Shown here piece by piece: positions 52,716 through 62,399 of a stretch of 64,000 nucleotides of DNA. The position numbers and the translations under genes were made by a program. Within the stretch, counting starts at the first letter, position 1. Each line of letters begins with the position of its first letter. The notes beneath the pieces are model-generated. The model made no database searches and had not been told where the DNA came from. It was given only the letters and a program-made list of their open reading frames with translations. The stretch spans positions 930,001 through 994,000 of the forward strand of contig OZ253666.1 in the NCBI GenBank assembly GCA_965263305.1, in the 5' to 3' direction. Origin of the DNA: MED-G105 sp965263305 (GTDB lineage Bacteria > Pseudomonadota > Alphaproteobacteria > Caulobacterales > Parvularculaceae).

Positions 52716-54491
52716 CTATTTTTGTTCGCCCGAAGGCCTCTTTTCAAATCGCTGGTGCAGAATGTCTTTACCCGCTTCCGGGCCTATATCGATTTGCGCA
52801 AGAAGACGCTGACGATCGCGTTCACGAAATTGCTGTACATAATCTTCGATGAGAGCGTCAGCGAGCCCCATGCCAGACAACGTTTCCCGGGCGATCAACA
52901 GGCTCGATTCCATCGTTTCACGGACGATAAAGTCAGGCCCCAATGGGCGCAGTTGAATTTCATGGATGCGATCATGGGCTACCGCCATCACTTGTAAATT
53001 CGGATAGCGCGCTTTCAATGCCTCAACCGCATGGTTCACCGCGTCATGATCATCCATGGTGAGGATCACTGCCGCCGCCTCGCCCGCCCCAGCCGTTAGT
53101 AGCACATCAAGGCGCGATGCATCGCCAAAATAAACTTTGAAGCCAAAGCGCTCCGCATTGCGAATATGGCTCGGGTCACGATCGATGGCGACAACATCAA
53201 TGCCCGCATTGTTCAAAACTTGGGAGACAATCTGCCCCATTCGACCGAAGCCGGCGACAATGACATGCCCATCGCCGCCGCGCGGACCGTCGAGGTTTTC
53301 ATCGTCTTGAGGCTGCTCACCGCGATCGAGGATGGCTTTCGCCGCCATCATCGCAAAAGGGGTCAACGCCATGGAAATTGTGACGACCGCCGACATAAGA
53401 GACGCTTGACCATCCGTGAAAAGAGCAGCGCTGACGCCCAGGGTAAAAATAACAAACGCAAATTCGCCGCCCTGGGAAAGAACGGCGCCGGTTTTCAGCG
53501 CCGTCGCCCCATCGGCGCCGAATCCTCTCGCCAATACTGCCGTTAGAGTCGCCTTTAAGATAACAAGTCCAACCGCGCCCCCTAACACCAACGGCCAGGC
53601 GGCCAGGATGGCGCTGACGTCAAGACGCATGCCGATGGAAATGAAGAAAAGCCCTAGCAGCAAACCACGAAATGGCTCGATATCCGTTTCGATCTGATGA
53701 CGGTAAGCGCTCTCCGCCAGGAGGACCCCGGCGAGGAAGGCGCCAAGCGCCATCGATAGCCCCGCCCAGGAAACGGCGAGGCTGACGATCGCCACCAAAA
53801 ACAACGCCGTCGCTGCAAACGCCTCGCGCGAGCCCGAACCCGCCACAATCTGCAATAACGGGTTTAGCGCATACCGGCCAAGGACGACCAAGCCGGCGAT
53901 GACGACCATCGGTTTCAAGATGGGCGCCCATGCAAATCCGCCCTCCGCAGGCGCGCCGCCGTTTGACAAGGCGAGCAATGGCACCACGGCCAGTAATGGA
54001 ATCACCGCGAGATCTTGAAACAACAAAATGGGAAATGCCCGTCGGCCATAGTCGCTCGTTAGCTCGCCGCGGTCCTTCATGTATTGCAACGCGAATGCCG
54101 TTGAAGAGAAAGCCAGTGATAACCCAGCGATGATGGCCCCTTGCCATGGCAAGACGCCGGACGCGAGCAAAAGCGCGGCGATCACAGCGCCCGCCCCCAC
54201 CATCTGCGCGGCGCCAAGTCCAAAGATATCACGCCGTAACGCCCATAATCGGGCGAGAGACAGCTCGAGGCCAATGATAAAGAGGAACAGAACAACGCCC
54301 AGTTCCGCGATATGGAAAACCCCTTCCTCCTGGTGCAGAAGATTAAACCCAGAAGGGCCGATCACGACCCCGGCCGTTAGATAGCCAAGAATGGACCCGA
54401 GTTTCAGCCGGTTGAAGATGGGAACAGCGATCGCCGCCGCGCCGAGATAGGTCGCCGCCTCAACAAGAAATCCGCCGCCTTCCGTCGCCAT
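52716..54491 (-). CDS. KefB-like CPA2 cation:proton antiporter with RCK domain
   Basis: This 591-aa inner-membrane protein has about 12 helices of the Na+/H+ exchanger fold (residues about 5-385: GYLTAGVVIGPSGFNLLHQE, LSLAFSSTAFALQYMKDRGE, SQGGEFAFVIFTLGVSAALF). It ends with a TrkA-N/RCK nucleotide-binding domain (about 405-525: GHVIVAGFGRMGQIVSQVLN, DVVAIDRDPSHIRNAERFG). Kef-type systems release K+ on glutathione-adduct stress; whether this one does is unproven. It is convergent with recQ. Confidence 0.92.
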   Translation of the reverse strand: MATEGGGFLVEAATYLGAAAIAVPIFNRLKLGSILGYLTAGVVIGPSGFNLLHQEEGVFHIAELGVVLFLFIIGLELSLARLWALRRDIFGLGAAQMVGAGAVIAALLLASGVLPWQGAIIAGLSLAFSSTAFALQYMKDRGELTSDYGRRAFPILLFQDLAVIPLLAVVPLLALSNGGAPAEGGFAWAPILKPMVVIAGLVVLGRYALNPLLQIVAGSGSREAFAATALFLVAIVSLAVSWAGLSMALGAFLAGVLLAESAYRHQIETDIEPFRGLLLGLFFISIGMRLDVSAILAAWPLVLGGAVGLVILKATLTAVLARGFGADGATALKTGAVLSQGGEFAFVIFTLGVSAALFTDGQASLMSAVVTISMALTPFAMMAAKAILDRGEQPQDDENLDGPRGGDGHVIVAGFGRMGQIVSQVLNNAGIDVVAIDRDPSHIRNAERFGFKVYFGDASRLDVLLTAGAGEAAAVILTMDDHDAVNHAVEALKARYPNLQVMAVAHDRIHEIQLRPLGPDFIVRETMESSLLIARETLSGMGLADALIEDYVQQFRERDRQRLLAQIDIGPEAGKDILHQRFEKRPSGEQK

Positions 54492-54559
54492 GTCGCTCTC
54501 CCGCCGCCCATCGATGGCGCCGATCGTCGATCAGCGGACATCATCTATACGCGCAAGCT

Positions 54560-54979
54560 TTATGAAGAAGAGGGCGCTGGCGCAACTGCGCAATCGGGCG
54601 CGGCGAAAACAGTCCGGCGAAAACGACCCTTGCCATTCGTCACCGTAATTGTCCCGCCGAGACAAATGCCGGTCTCTAAAAAGTAGATGGGGTCACCGTC
54701 GACGCTGGCGGTCCATCCTTCGGGCGGCGTGTTTTCAAGCTGAAAGAAAGGGTCTTCCCCTTCGGGTGGAAATGCGTAGACTCGCTTTTCCAAGAGCGCT
54801 CTGACGCGCAAGGCGCGGATTTCTCGCAAGAGGGCGTCATGCGCCGTGGAAAACCGAACCGCATCGAGATTGCGAAAAATCGAGGGCGAGATTACCGCAA
54901 GCGCCACACCCATAATCGCCATCGCGACCAATAGCTCAATCAAGCTGAAGCCATGTTGACCGGCGCGGCGTCGCATCAT
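54560..54979 (-). CDS. gspH: Type II secretion minor pseudopilin GspH-like
   Basis: This 139-aa protein has a type IV prepilin leader: short basic MMRRRAGQHG, then FSLIELLVAMAIMGVALAVI with the cleavage site before Phe and Glu at +5. The remaining ~100 residues have the GspH layout, including paired Cys in LETGICLGGTITV and FAAPDCAV. It follows gspG by 45 bases on the same strand. No gspI is found beside it. Confidence 0.8.
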   Translation of the reverse strand: MMRRRAGQHGFSLIELLVAMAIMGVALAVISPSIFRNLDAVRFSTAHDALLREIRALRVRALLEKRVYAFPPEGEDPFFQLENTPPEGWTASVDGDPIYFLETGICLGGTITVTNGKGRFRRTVFAAPDCAVAPAPSSS

Positions 54980-55024
54980 GAGCTCCTTACGCTGGCGATT
55001 CTATCAGTCGCTCTTGGGGCCGCG

Positions 55025-55525
55025 TCAAAGGACGATGTCTGCGTTCAAACCGGCGCCGCCTTCTTCATTGTCGGCCCCAAACGTATAGATACGCGGGCGC
55101 AAGGTGAGGCCTTGTTCGTCCGTTGTCGGCGGATCATAGCGGTATGGGTTGCCCCACGGATCAACGGGCAGCGCCTCGCCATCAAGGTAAGGGCCGAACC
55201 ATGTCGCCCGCAGCGTCGGGTCGCTCGGCGGGGTCATCAACATCGCCAAACCTTCTTCTTCCGTCGGAAAGCGACCCATATCCAATTGCAACGCATCGAG
55301 AGAGGACTTGATGGCGCGGGCTTGGGCTTTCGCCGCCGTCACTTTCGATTTTTCAAACTGATTCCCGAACCGCGGCGCGACTAATGAGATGATCAGGCCC
55401 ATGATCGCCAGGGCGACCAATAGTTCGACAAGCGAAAAGCCTTTTTGTGCGCGCGGGCGCCAGGAACGCGGCTTTTCTTTGGCGTTCGGGCCTCGATGGT
55501 TTGCGGAAACTGGTTGTTGCGGCAT
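55025..55525 (-). CDS. gspG: Type II secretion major pseudopilin GspG
   Basis: The start at 55525 (MPQQPVSANHRGPNAKEKPR) is chosen because a GGAG lies about 8 bases upstream; a longer frame overlaps gspF. After a long basic leader the class III signal reads QKGFSLVELLVALAIMGLII with Glu at +5. The globular part carries the GspG hallmarks DMGRFPTEEEGLAML and DPWGNPYRYDPP, which form the Ca-binding loop region. GspG forms the pseudopilus shaft. Confidence 0.93.
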   Translation of the reverse strand: MPQQPVSANHRGPNAKEKPRSWRPRAQKGFSLVELLVALAIMGLIISLVAPRFGNQFEKSKVTAAKAQARAIKSSLDALQLDMGRFPTEEEGLAMLMTPPSDPTLRATWFGPYLDGEALPVDPWGNPYRYDPPTTDEQGLTLRPRIYTFGADNEEGGAGLNADIVL

Positions 55526-55541
55526 CTCTACTACTCCACCC

Positions 55542-56753
55542 TTAGACATCAAATTGATAAAGGCTCATCATCGCCATCACAATGCTGAGGACGATGACAC
55601 CGACAATAATCGAAATCAAAACAATCGCCGCCGGCTCCGTCAGGGCCGTCAGCTTTTTGGCGCGCTCACGGGCGTCTTTTTCGAAGATATTGGCCGCAAA
55701 GAGCAACATATCTCCGAGCGCCCCAGCGCTGCGCCCTGTTCTTACAAGATCGATAACCACCGGGTCTATGCCATCGCAGGCCTCATGCAACGCCTCTTCG
55801 AGCGGGCGCCCAGCACGCACATCCCGGCGCACCTGTTCCAGGGCCCGGCGAAAATCCGCCGAAGCAGCGCCGGATTCGCCAAGGCGCAGCGCATCCACCA
55901 ACTGCGCTTTGTTCGTCAGCGCGACCCCCACCGTGCGCGCCCAGGCGCCTGTATCCGCCTCGCGCAGGAAACGCCCGATGACCGGCATCTTTTCAAGTTG
56001 CGTGCGCGCGGCTTCCCGCACGGCGTCATTGCGAAAGACGTAGGCGATCCCCGCGATGGCGACCAATGCAACAACGCCCGCCAAAAGCGCATTCGTCTGT
56101 AACCAGACGCCGGTGGAAATAACAACGCGAGACATCCAGGGCGCTTTATCGATGTTGTCGCCGAGGAGCGCGGCGAACCGTGGCACCACGAAGAAAAACA
56201 TCAACAGCACGATCCCGCCCCCAACGGTCGCCAGAAACGTGGGATACGTCAGAGCCGACCGGATCTCCGCCCGCATCGTTTGCTCTTGCTCCATCCGGTC
56301 AGCCGCGTCGGTCAATGCTTTTGAAAGAGAGCCCGTCGCCTCCCCCAATTCGCATAAGCGGAAGACGTAAGCCGGCAATTCTGGCAGGTGCTCGGCCATG
56401 CCTTGGGACAGGGGCTGCCCGGCGCGCAGATCGCGTTTCAACGCCGAGGTGCGTTCGGCCAGCAATGGATGGGCGCTCGACTGGGACAGGGTTGTGAGGG
56501 TTTCTAAAACGCCGACATTGGCGCTCAGCAATGTCGCTAACTGGCGGATGTAGCGTTCCAAATCCTTTGGCGTGATACGCCGCCGGCGCCATTGGACCCC
56601 GGCGCGGCTTGCCTTTTCCTTCAGCTCAAAAGGGGCAAGGCCGCGGCCCGACAGCTGATCAATCGCCGCCTTACGATCGCTCGCCACCAAAACGCCAGCG
56701 ACTTGCGCGCCCTGCGCATCCAATGCCCGATATGAAAACGTTAGCGAAGCCAT
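55542..56753 (-). CDS. gspF: Type II secretion inner-membrane platform protein GspF
   Basis: This 403-aa protein has two T2SSF domains and three membrane helices. The N-terminal ~60 residues (FSYRALDAQGAQVAGVLVAS) are the conserved GspF start. RRRRITPKDLERYIRQLATL, LRAGQPLSQGMAEHLPELPA and ALEQVRRDVRAGRPLEEALH match the repeated domain, and the C-terminal PAAIVLISIIVGVIVLSIVM is the last helix. GspF anchors the GspE ATPase. It lies 12 bases after gspE and just before gspG. Confidence 0.95.
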   Translation of the reverse strand: MASLTFSYRALDAQGAQVAGVLVASDRKAAIDQLSGRGLAPFELKEKASRAGVQWRRRRITPKDLERYIRQLATLLSANVGVLETLTTLSQSSAHPLLAERTSALKRDLRAGQPLSQGMAEHLPELPAYVFRLCELGEATGSLSKALTDAADRMEQEQTMRAEIRSALTYPTFLATVGGGIVLLMFFFVVPRFAALLGDNIDKAPWMSRVVISTGVWLQTNALLAGVVALVAIAGIAYVFRNDAVREAARTQLEKMPVIGRFLREADTGAWARTVGVALTNKAQLVDALRLGESGAASADFRRALEQVRRDVRAGRPLEEALHEACDGIDPVVIDLVRTGRSAGALGDMLLFAANIFEKDARERAKKLTALTEPAAIVLISIIVGVIVLSIVMAMMSLYQFDV

Positions 56754-56765
56754 GACGCTAGCTTA

Positions 56766-58649
56766 TCACCCTGCTTCCGCGCCGCAAACGCGGTAGATTT
56801 CAGAGAGCGTTGTTTGTCCGGCGCGGGCTTTCAAAAGCCCATCTTCGAACAGGGTCAAAAACCCCTGCCGACGGGCGATGGAAAACAACTCCCGCAACGG
56901 CGCGCCGTTATTCACGGCTTCGCGTAACGGCTCATCCATTTTCGCAACCTCAAAGACGGCGATCCGGCCCTTATAGCCCGTGTAATCACAAGCCTCGCAG
57001 CCGACCGCCTTTTTCCATCGCGCCGGTTCGCGCATCGCCGACCCAAGATCGGCGCCCGCCGCCACCGCCTGTTGGCAAAGCGCCTCGCCTTCGGCGGCGC
57101 CCTCGGCACTGTCATCATCGGTTTGGCAGTGCTCGCACAATCGGCGCACCAGGCGCTGGGCCATTAATCCGCGTACGGAGGCGCTGATAAGAAACCGTTC
57201 CAGTCCAATGTCTTCAAGACGCGTGACAGCCGCCAGAGAAGAATTCGTGTGGAGGGTCGATAACACAAAGTGACCGGTAAGCGCGGCCTGGGCGGCGATG
57301 GTCGCTGTTTCGCCATCTCGGATTTCGCCTACCATAATGACGTCTGGGTCTTGGCGGAGAATGGAGCGCAACCCTTTTGCAAAGTCGAACCCGATATCGG
57401 ATTTCACTTGGATCTGGGGCACCCCGCCAATATCATATTCAACGGGGTCTTCGATCGTGATGATTTTTCGGAACCCGTCATTGATCCGCTCCAGCCCGCG
57501 ATAGAGCGTCGTGGATTTACCAGACCCCGTGGGCCCGGTCACAAGCACAATGCCATTGGGCAGATCCAACAATTCAAACAACACATCACCGGCGCGACCG
57601 GTAAGCCCCAGCCCTTGCAAATCCGGTAATTCCGTTTGCTTGCGCAATAGGCGGATAACAAGACTTTCCCCCCAGGTGCTCGGCAACGACGAGACGCGCA
57701 GATCGATGTCGTTACCCGCAAAGCGAATCGTATGGCGACCATCCTGAGGCAGGCGCCGCTCGGCGATATCCATGCCGGCGACCAGTTTTATGCGGCTTGC
57801 GATTGCGTCAAATCTCGATCGGCTTTGATTTTGCCGCGTGTGCAAAACGCCGTCGATGCGATACCGGACCACGAAGGAATGCTCAAACGCCTCGACATGG
57901 ATATCGGAGGCGTTCTCCTTCATCGCGACGGCAAACAGGTTATTCACGAAATCAATGACCGGCGCCTCCTCGGCCATTTCGCGAAGTCGCGCCGTGTCGG
58001 CGAGAGAATCATCATCACCATGCTGAATATTTTTCTCTAACCGCGCGAGGCACATGTCGATCGTCTGGCCCGCGGCGAGATAAAATTGGATGTCCGGCTG
58101 ATAGAGCGATGTGCCAGGGTTTTCATGTGAGGGCCCAGCGTCCGCACCATCTTGACCCTCGGCGCTTGGCGCGACGCTTGCCTTAAGGACCGCTAAATCC
58201 AATTTTTCGCGCAATTCTAAGTTCAAGGGATCAGCCGCTAACACATGGAGGGTAACGCCCGATTCGGGGCGCTCTCGCCCACTCGGTTCATCCGAGGATG
58301 ATGGATCCGCAGCAACGGGGTTTTCCAACCACGCAACAGCGCGGCGCGCAATAAACCAAGACGGTGGGAGCTTTAATGCGGCCGCGGCATTCAAAAATGC
58401 ATCATGGGCCACCGGAATGGAAAGGGGATCCGCGATAGGCAGGTCAAGCTGTTCGGACAACGCTTTAAGGAGCGCCTCTTCGGTCACCGATCCCAGGCGC
58501 TGCAACGCCTGCCCGAGAAGACCACCCACTTCCTCCTGCATGGCGAGCGCCTGAGCAACGTCTTTTTCTTCGACAAGACCTCGCTCAATAAGATGCTCGC
58601 CAATCGGCTTGTACATCGATTCGCTCATAGGGTTTTGGGCCTGGGTCAT
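56766..58649 (-). CDS. gspE: Type II secretion ATPase GspE
   Basis: This 627-aa cytoplasmic ATPase powers pseudopilus assembly. The N-terminal ~150 residues are the GspE/PilB N domain (IGEHLIERGLVEEKDVAQAL). A 130-residue spacer follows. The ATPase core has Walker A VTGPTGSGKSTTLYRG near residue 373, the Asp and His boxes (DLRVSSLPSTWGESLVIRLL, LTGHFVLSTLHTNSSLAAVT), and Walker B DVIMVGEIRDGETA near residue 441. A tetracysteine zinc motif is near 506-553 (CEHCQTDD, CEACDYTGYKG). It is the first gene of the gspE-F-G-H block. Confidence 0.95.
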   Translation of the reverse strand: MTQAQNPMSESMYKPIGEHLIERGLVEEKDVAQALAMQEEVGGLLGQALQRLGSVTEEALLKALSEQLDLPIADPLSIPVAHDAFLNAAAALKLPPSWFIARRAVAWLENPVAADPSSSDEPSGRERPESGVTLHVLAADPLNLELREKLDLAVLKASVAPSAEGQDGADAGPSHENPGTSLYQPDIQFYLAAGQTIDMCLARLEKNIQHGDDDSLADTARLREMAEEAPVIDFVNNLFAVAMKENASDIHVEAFEHSFVVRYRIDGVLHTRQNQSRSRFDAIASRIKLVAGMDIAERRLPQDGRHTIRFAGNDIDLRVSSLPSTWGESLVIRLLRKQTELPDLQGLGLTGRAGDVLFELLDLPNGIVLVTGPTGSGKSTTLYRGLERINDGFRKIITIEDPVEYDIGGVPQIQVKSDIGFDFAKGLRSILRQDPDVIMVGEIRDGETATIAAQAALTGHFVLSTLHTNSSLAAVTRLEDIGLERFLISASVRGLMAQRLVRRLCEHCQTDDDSAEGAAEGEALCQQAVAAGADLGSAMREPARWKKAVGCEACDYTGYKGRIAVFEVAKMDEPLREAVNNGAPLRELFSIARRQGFLTLFEDGLLKARAGQTTLSEIYRVCGAEAG

Positions 58650-59103
58650 GGTGGCTGAACCTGCTTACGGGGTAAAAGGGCGACATCGATGCCGCCTCGA
58701 TTTCGAAAGGCTATTGCTCGACGGACGCCCAGCGCGATCATCCACGTTTAGGGTGCAAATATAGAGCCATTTCGACGCCTGCCAATCCATCATCTGGACA
58801 ATCTCTTGCATCTCACCCGTCAGCATTAACCAAGCCTCACGCCGAGATACGGATATTCAAGACGCCCAATCGATGGGCCCGAGAGCGCCGCGCGATCGCG
58901 GGGCCCGGAAAATTGTTATCGAGCGCTCTGCGCTCACCCTGGGCCTCGGAACGTCGAGACGCATGGGTCGGCGCTGATAAATTCTGCCTCGTCGTTAGGA
59001 TTACCAAAGAAAAGGGCGACCCGTCCTGGATCGCCCTTCCCTAACCTCAAGGCTGATCTGCTAACTTGGGAAACAGATCAACTTTTTAGTCAGTCGTTAG
59101 TTC
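58650..59103. other. Intergenic region upstream of gspE with terminator (454 nt)
   Basis: No gene is visible. On the minus strand AAGGGCGA/TCGCCCTT (59038-59012) with a following T-rich tract forms a terminator for the secreted-protein gene on the right. Near 58870-58960 there are GC-rich short palindromes (CGCGATCGCG; GAGCGC/GCGCTC) of unknown meaning. The gspE promoter should lie in the left part, but no good boxes were found. Confidence 0.6.
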
Positions 59104-61074
59104 TTAAAATACGGAGCTACGGTCGATTTCGCCGAGAACGCCCGTTGTCGTTTCTGCACAGAGCAGGGTCAGCTCTTCAACAAACTCTGGGTCGAGCTTG
59201 TTTGGAACGTGAGACCCGAAGCGACCAGCGTCGCAAGACTGAGCTTTCAACGAATTGCTGTCGTTACCGTTGTCGCCGTAGTCAGCGAAAACGCCACCGG
59301 TGTTCAACAGACGGTCCATGTCTGCTTTACCATCGTCATTCACGTAGAACGTGAAGGTCAGATCAGCGCGACCAAAGGAGTTAGCATTGGTCATGCCGCC
59401 AGCTTCAAGGAGAGAGTCCAAACGGCTAGGCGTCAGGAGTAGATCGTGGTCCGTCAGGAACGGCGTGTAATCTACTTTGAAAATGCCTTTGAAAGCATCG
59501 CCACCAGAAGAATTCTCAACCTGGACGTGACCTTTCAGCGGGTTTGATGGGCCGTATGGAACGCCATGGCCGTCAACTTTAGGCAGGTTCGTCACGCGGA
59601 AGTAGCTGCGTACCGTTGAGCTAGAACCAGTGGTCCAGTCAAATGGTCCGAAGTTTACGCCCGTCTTGTCAAGGCCGGCCAAGGTGTACGGACCTTCGAT
59701 TTCTGGGGTGAACTTAACACAACCAAGATCGTGGACGTCACCGCCGTCACCAGCAGTACCGGTGCAGTCAAGACCGCTGTCTACGCCATCTTCTTTCTGC
59801 GGACGCAGATCGAATTCAGCGCGGGCCAGGATGACTTCCTGGTGGTCGATCGGGCCTTGACCTGGCGTGCTCTTTGAAACGCTTGGACCAAAGGCGTGGA
59901 TCGTCACAGGAAGCTTAGGACCTTCGACATGCGCACCTTTGATGAAGTCGCCGTCGCCATTCAGTTGATCAACGATACCGAAGAGGTCACGAACTTCTGC
60001 TGTCGAGAAGACGAATGCCGCAACGTTGTTGATACGGTCAAGAACGTCAGCTGAACGGCCGTCGATCTGAACGTCTTCGATACCCGTGAGGTCTTCGAAT
60101 TCGATGTCAACAAAGAGGTTGTCGATGTCGCGGTAGTCAACAACGCCGTTGTCGTCAGCTTTGTCAGCCTTCAACCAAACACGGTTTTGATAAAGCGACG
60201 CGTAAACAGCGCCGATATCCGCGTAAAGCGTTGCAACATGCGGCTCATCATCAATTGGCTCGAGGAAAGATTTAAAGTCGGTGAAGTAATCGATCTTCGA
60301 ACCGCCAAATTCAACGGAGAAGTCGAGAGAGTCTTCGCAGACAGCAATCGTGTGAGAGACGTTCACCGTGTTTGGCGCACCAGAAACTGGGTCCTGACGG
60401 GTGATGTCCATAGAAACGATGAGATCACCGCAATCTTTCATTGCGATTGGCAGAGCCCAACCAATAGCACGGTCGCCGAATACGCCTGCAGCGCCTTCCG
60501 TGACCTGAACAACGCACTGAGCATTGTTTTCACCAGCGATGATGGACTGACCGCCCGTCGAGGTGAAAGAAGCCTGTGATTCAACGTTGTCTGAACCAGC
60601 GCGAAGAGCGTTGACGCAGTTTACGTCTTCTTTGAACCATGGGTCTGAAGAACCGCCGATTTCGATGTCGAAGGTTGCGAAACCAGAGAACGTCGCACCA
60701 CCGGTGATTTCGAAGATATCAACTTCGAAGATGCCGCCAAGGGCGTGCGAGTCGCTGCGGAAACGCTCTTCAGCGATAACAGCTGCTGAAGATTCTACAG
60801 CCTCGCCGCCAACGATTGTCGTTTTGAAGATTTCGCCCTTATCAACGGAATACTTGCCCGTTGGCGCAGCTTCGCCCTGCGGACCGGAGAAACCGTTGAG
60901 GTCAACCGCGTCGTTGCGATCGATATGGATGGTGCTCTCTTCACTGGTTGAGCTGTCGACGTCAAAAGTATTGACGTTGTGCAAGCGAAGCTTGAGCTCG
61001 CCAGCTTGAGCCGTTGAGACGGCGCCACAGGCGACAAACGCTACGGTAGCAGCGTTTAATAGTAGCTTTTTCAT
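59104..61074 (-). CDS. Large secreted hypothetical protein (possible surface-layer or T2SS substrate)
   Basis: The start at 61074 (MKKLLLNAATVAFVACGAVS) has GGGGG 6 bases upstream. The signal peptide is cleaved near AQA-GE. The mature ~630 residues are acidic, with many Asp/Gly/Asn and few Lys, and even spacing of Cys (VNCVNAL, AQCVVQV, MKDCGDL, VCEDSL, LDCTGTA, LGCVKF, QSCDAG, TLLCAET), which suggests disulfides. I recognise no domain. Codon choice (CGT, AAC, GAA, GGT, few rare codons) is more uniform than in neighbours, as expected for a highly expressed gene. It sits alone between the two T2SS blocks behind a long AT-rich region. A surface-layer or major exoprotein role is plausible but unproven. 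Confidence 0.7.
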   Translation of the reverse strand: MKKLLLNAATVAFVACGAVSTAQAGELKLRLHNVNTFDVDSSTSEESTIHIDRNDAVDLNGFSGPQGEAAPTGKYSVDKGEIFKTTIVGGEAVESSAAVIAEERFRSDSHALGGIFEVDIFEITGGATFSGFATFDIEIGGSSDPWFKEDVNCVNALRAGSDNVESQASFTSTGGQSIIAGENNAQCVVQVTEGAAGVFGDRAIGWALPIAMKDCGDLIVSMDITRQDPVSGAPNTVNVSHTIAVCEDSLDFSVEFGGSKIDYFTDFKSFLEPIDDEPHVATLYADIGAVYASLYQNRVWLKADKADDNGVVDYRDIDNLFVDIEFEDLTGIEDVQIDGRSADVLDRINNVAAFVFSTAEVRDLFGIVDQLNGDGDFIKGAHVEGPKLPVTIHAFGPSVSKSTPGQGPIDHQEVILARAEFDLRPQKEDGVDSGLDCTGTAGDGGDVHDLGCVKFTPEIEGPYTLAGLDKTGVNFGPFDWTTGSSSTVRSYFRVTNLPKVDGHGVPYGPSNPLKGHVQVENSSGGDAFKGIFKVDYTPFLTDHDLLLTPSRLDSLLEAGGMTNANSFGRADLTFTFYVNDDGKADMDRLLNTGGVFADYGDNGNDSNSLKAQSCDAGRFGSHVPNKLDPEFVEELTLLCAETTTGVLGEIDRSSVF

Positions 61075-61140
61075 GGGAACCCCCAAGTTATAATGAAACA
61101 AAAGTCAACGAAATTGCGGCTGTACACCAAGTATTCAAGT

Positions 61141-61146
61141 ATTATA
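61141..61146 (-). promoter_or_regulatory. -10 box of the secreted-protein gene
   Basis: A perfect TATAAT on the minus strand lies about 67 bases before the ATG at 61074, in very AT-rich DNA. The -35 is weak at normal spacing (TTTCGT). Near-identical AAGTATT copies lie in tandem at about 61128-61142 next to it. Confidence 0.4.
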
Positions 61147-61747
61147 TTCAAAAAATAACGCGCACGAAATCGACAGCGACTCCCGCCGCTTTCAATTTGC
61201 CCGCGTTTTTATCTTGATAATGATACTCGAACCCCCAACCACAAGATCATGTTTACGGATAATTCATCATTCTTCGTTTTGCAACGAAAAACGGTAAATT
61301 TTAATAGAAATTTGAATATTTTTCGGTTCGAAACCGACGCGCCGACGAAGTGAACGGCACCGCACAAAACCTTATGTTAGAAACATGCCATATAATACAA
61401 CTAACAATAATAAATACGACATTTATACGACGTTCGTTTATTGAAAATGTTAGACCATAACATTCTACGTTTGATCCGCCTGAGGAGTGATTGTTCATTC
61501 GCAGAAAATCAAGGGCGAATCAATCATGGGGACGCGAAAGCGCGTTCTGGCCATCCGATCGGGTTTTTCTCATTCTGGGATAAAGGGCTAAACGCCGACA
61601 AGCCTTAACGGCGCGCATTTTGTATGAGTCCATTTCTTTTATGTATCGTTGTGGTCTTTTTTCTGGGACCATCGCACTTGCTGGTTGTTGCCGACTATCG
61701 AAAGTTCTTTGCAAATGAGATGCTCGACTGCCAAATCTCGCGAGACC
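61147..61747. other. Long AT-rich divergent intergenic region (about 600 nt)
   Basis: This is the most AT-rich stretch of the window (about 61080-61480). It separates the secreted-protein gene (minus) from gspJ (plus). A short minus-strand frame at 61301-61498 has no ribosome site or recognisable content and is not called. I find no clear hairpin terminator or repeat besides the AAGTATT pair. It probably holds long untranslated leader and activator sites for one or both genes. Confidence 0.5.
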
Positions 61748-62398
61748 ATGGGCCAAGGCGACCGAAATACGGCCGAAAAAGGGTTCAGCCTTGTTGAGCT
61801 GGTTGCGGCGTTGGCCATCGTCTCGCTTTTGTCCCTGACGCTGTTTCAGTCGACAAGGGCATGGTTAGACCTCTCAACACGCTCCGCGAACGCCGCCGAG
61901 CGGGCGATCGGCGAGATTGTCATGCAATCGGTATTTGCGGAGGTGGTTGGCGGTATGATCAACGCTTGGCCGGAAGAAACCGACAAGCTTTTTGTCGGTG
62001 TTAGCCAAGGTTTTAGCGGCCTTACAAGGCGCCCAGCGGAGGGCGCGGGGCAAGGGCTTGTATTAGCGACATTCGACGTTAGACCGTACCAGGACGGTCA
62101 AGCATTGTTTTACGAGACCAGCCAATCTTCTTGGCCGCTCTTTACGGTACCAACGGGCATTGAGGCGGGTTTCACCTATCTCGGCGCGGATGGCGTTTGG
62201 CGAAGCACATGGCCGCCAGAAATCAACCCCGATCCGGACCCCTTGAATGACAACACGCTCTATACAACACCGCAGCTACCGCTTGCGATTCGTTTCTCGG
62301 CCCAAGGCGGGCCAGCGCCCGTCACTTGGATCGCCGATATCGCCAGCGCTTCTTTTTCTGAGCAACGAGATCAAGACCTACTGATTGGAGAAGAGTGA
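61748..62398 (+). CDS. gspJ: Type II secretion minor pseudopilin GspJ-like
   Basis: I use the ATG at 61748 (MGQGDRNTAEKGFSLVELVA), which gives a 12-residue basic leader before the Phe cleavage site; an ATG at 61715 is an alternative. Neither has a strong ribosome site. FSLVELVAALAIVSLLSLTLF is the prepilin helix with Glu at +5. The ~200-residue globular part (IGEIVMQSVFAEVVGGMINA, and FTYLGADGVWRSTWPPE) and position before gspK fit GspJ. Confidence 0.75.
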   Translation: MGQGDRNTAEKGFSLVELVAALAIVSLLSLTLFQSTRAWLDLSTRSANAAERAIGEIVMQSVFAEVVGGMINAWPEETDKLFVGVSQGFSGLTRRPAEGAGQGLVLATFDVRPYQDGQALFYETSQSSWPLFTVPTGIEAGFTYLGADGVWRSTWPPEINPDPDPLNDNTLYTTPQLPLAIRFSAQGGPAPVTWIADIASASFSEQRDQDLLIGEE

Positions 62399-62399
62399 C

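Noticed and set aside
61216..61260. GTTCGA-like sequence resembling a tRNA T-loop on the minus strand
   Set aside because: No matching T-stem, anticodon arm or acceptor stem can be formed.
61301..61498. 65-codon minus-strand frame in the AT-rich region
   Set aside because: No ribosome site and no recognisable content; AT-rich non-coding DNA often opens such frames.
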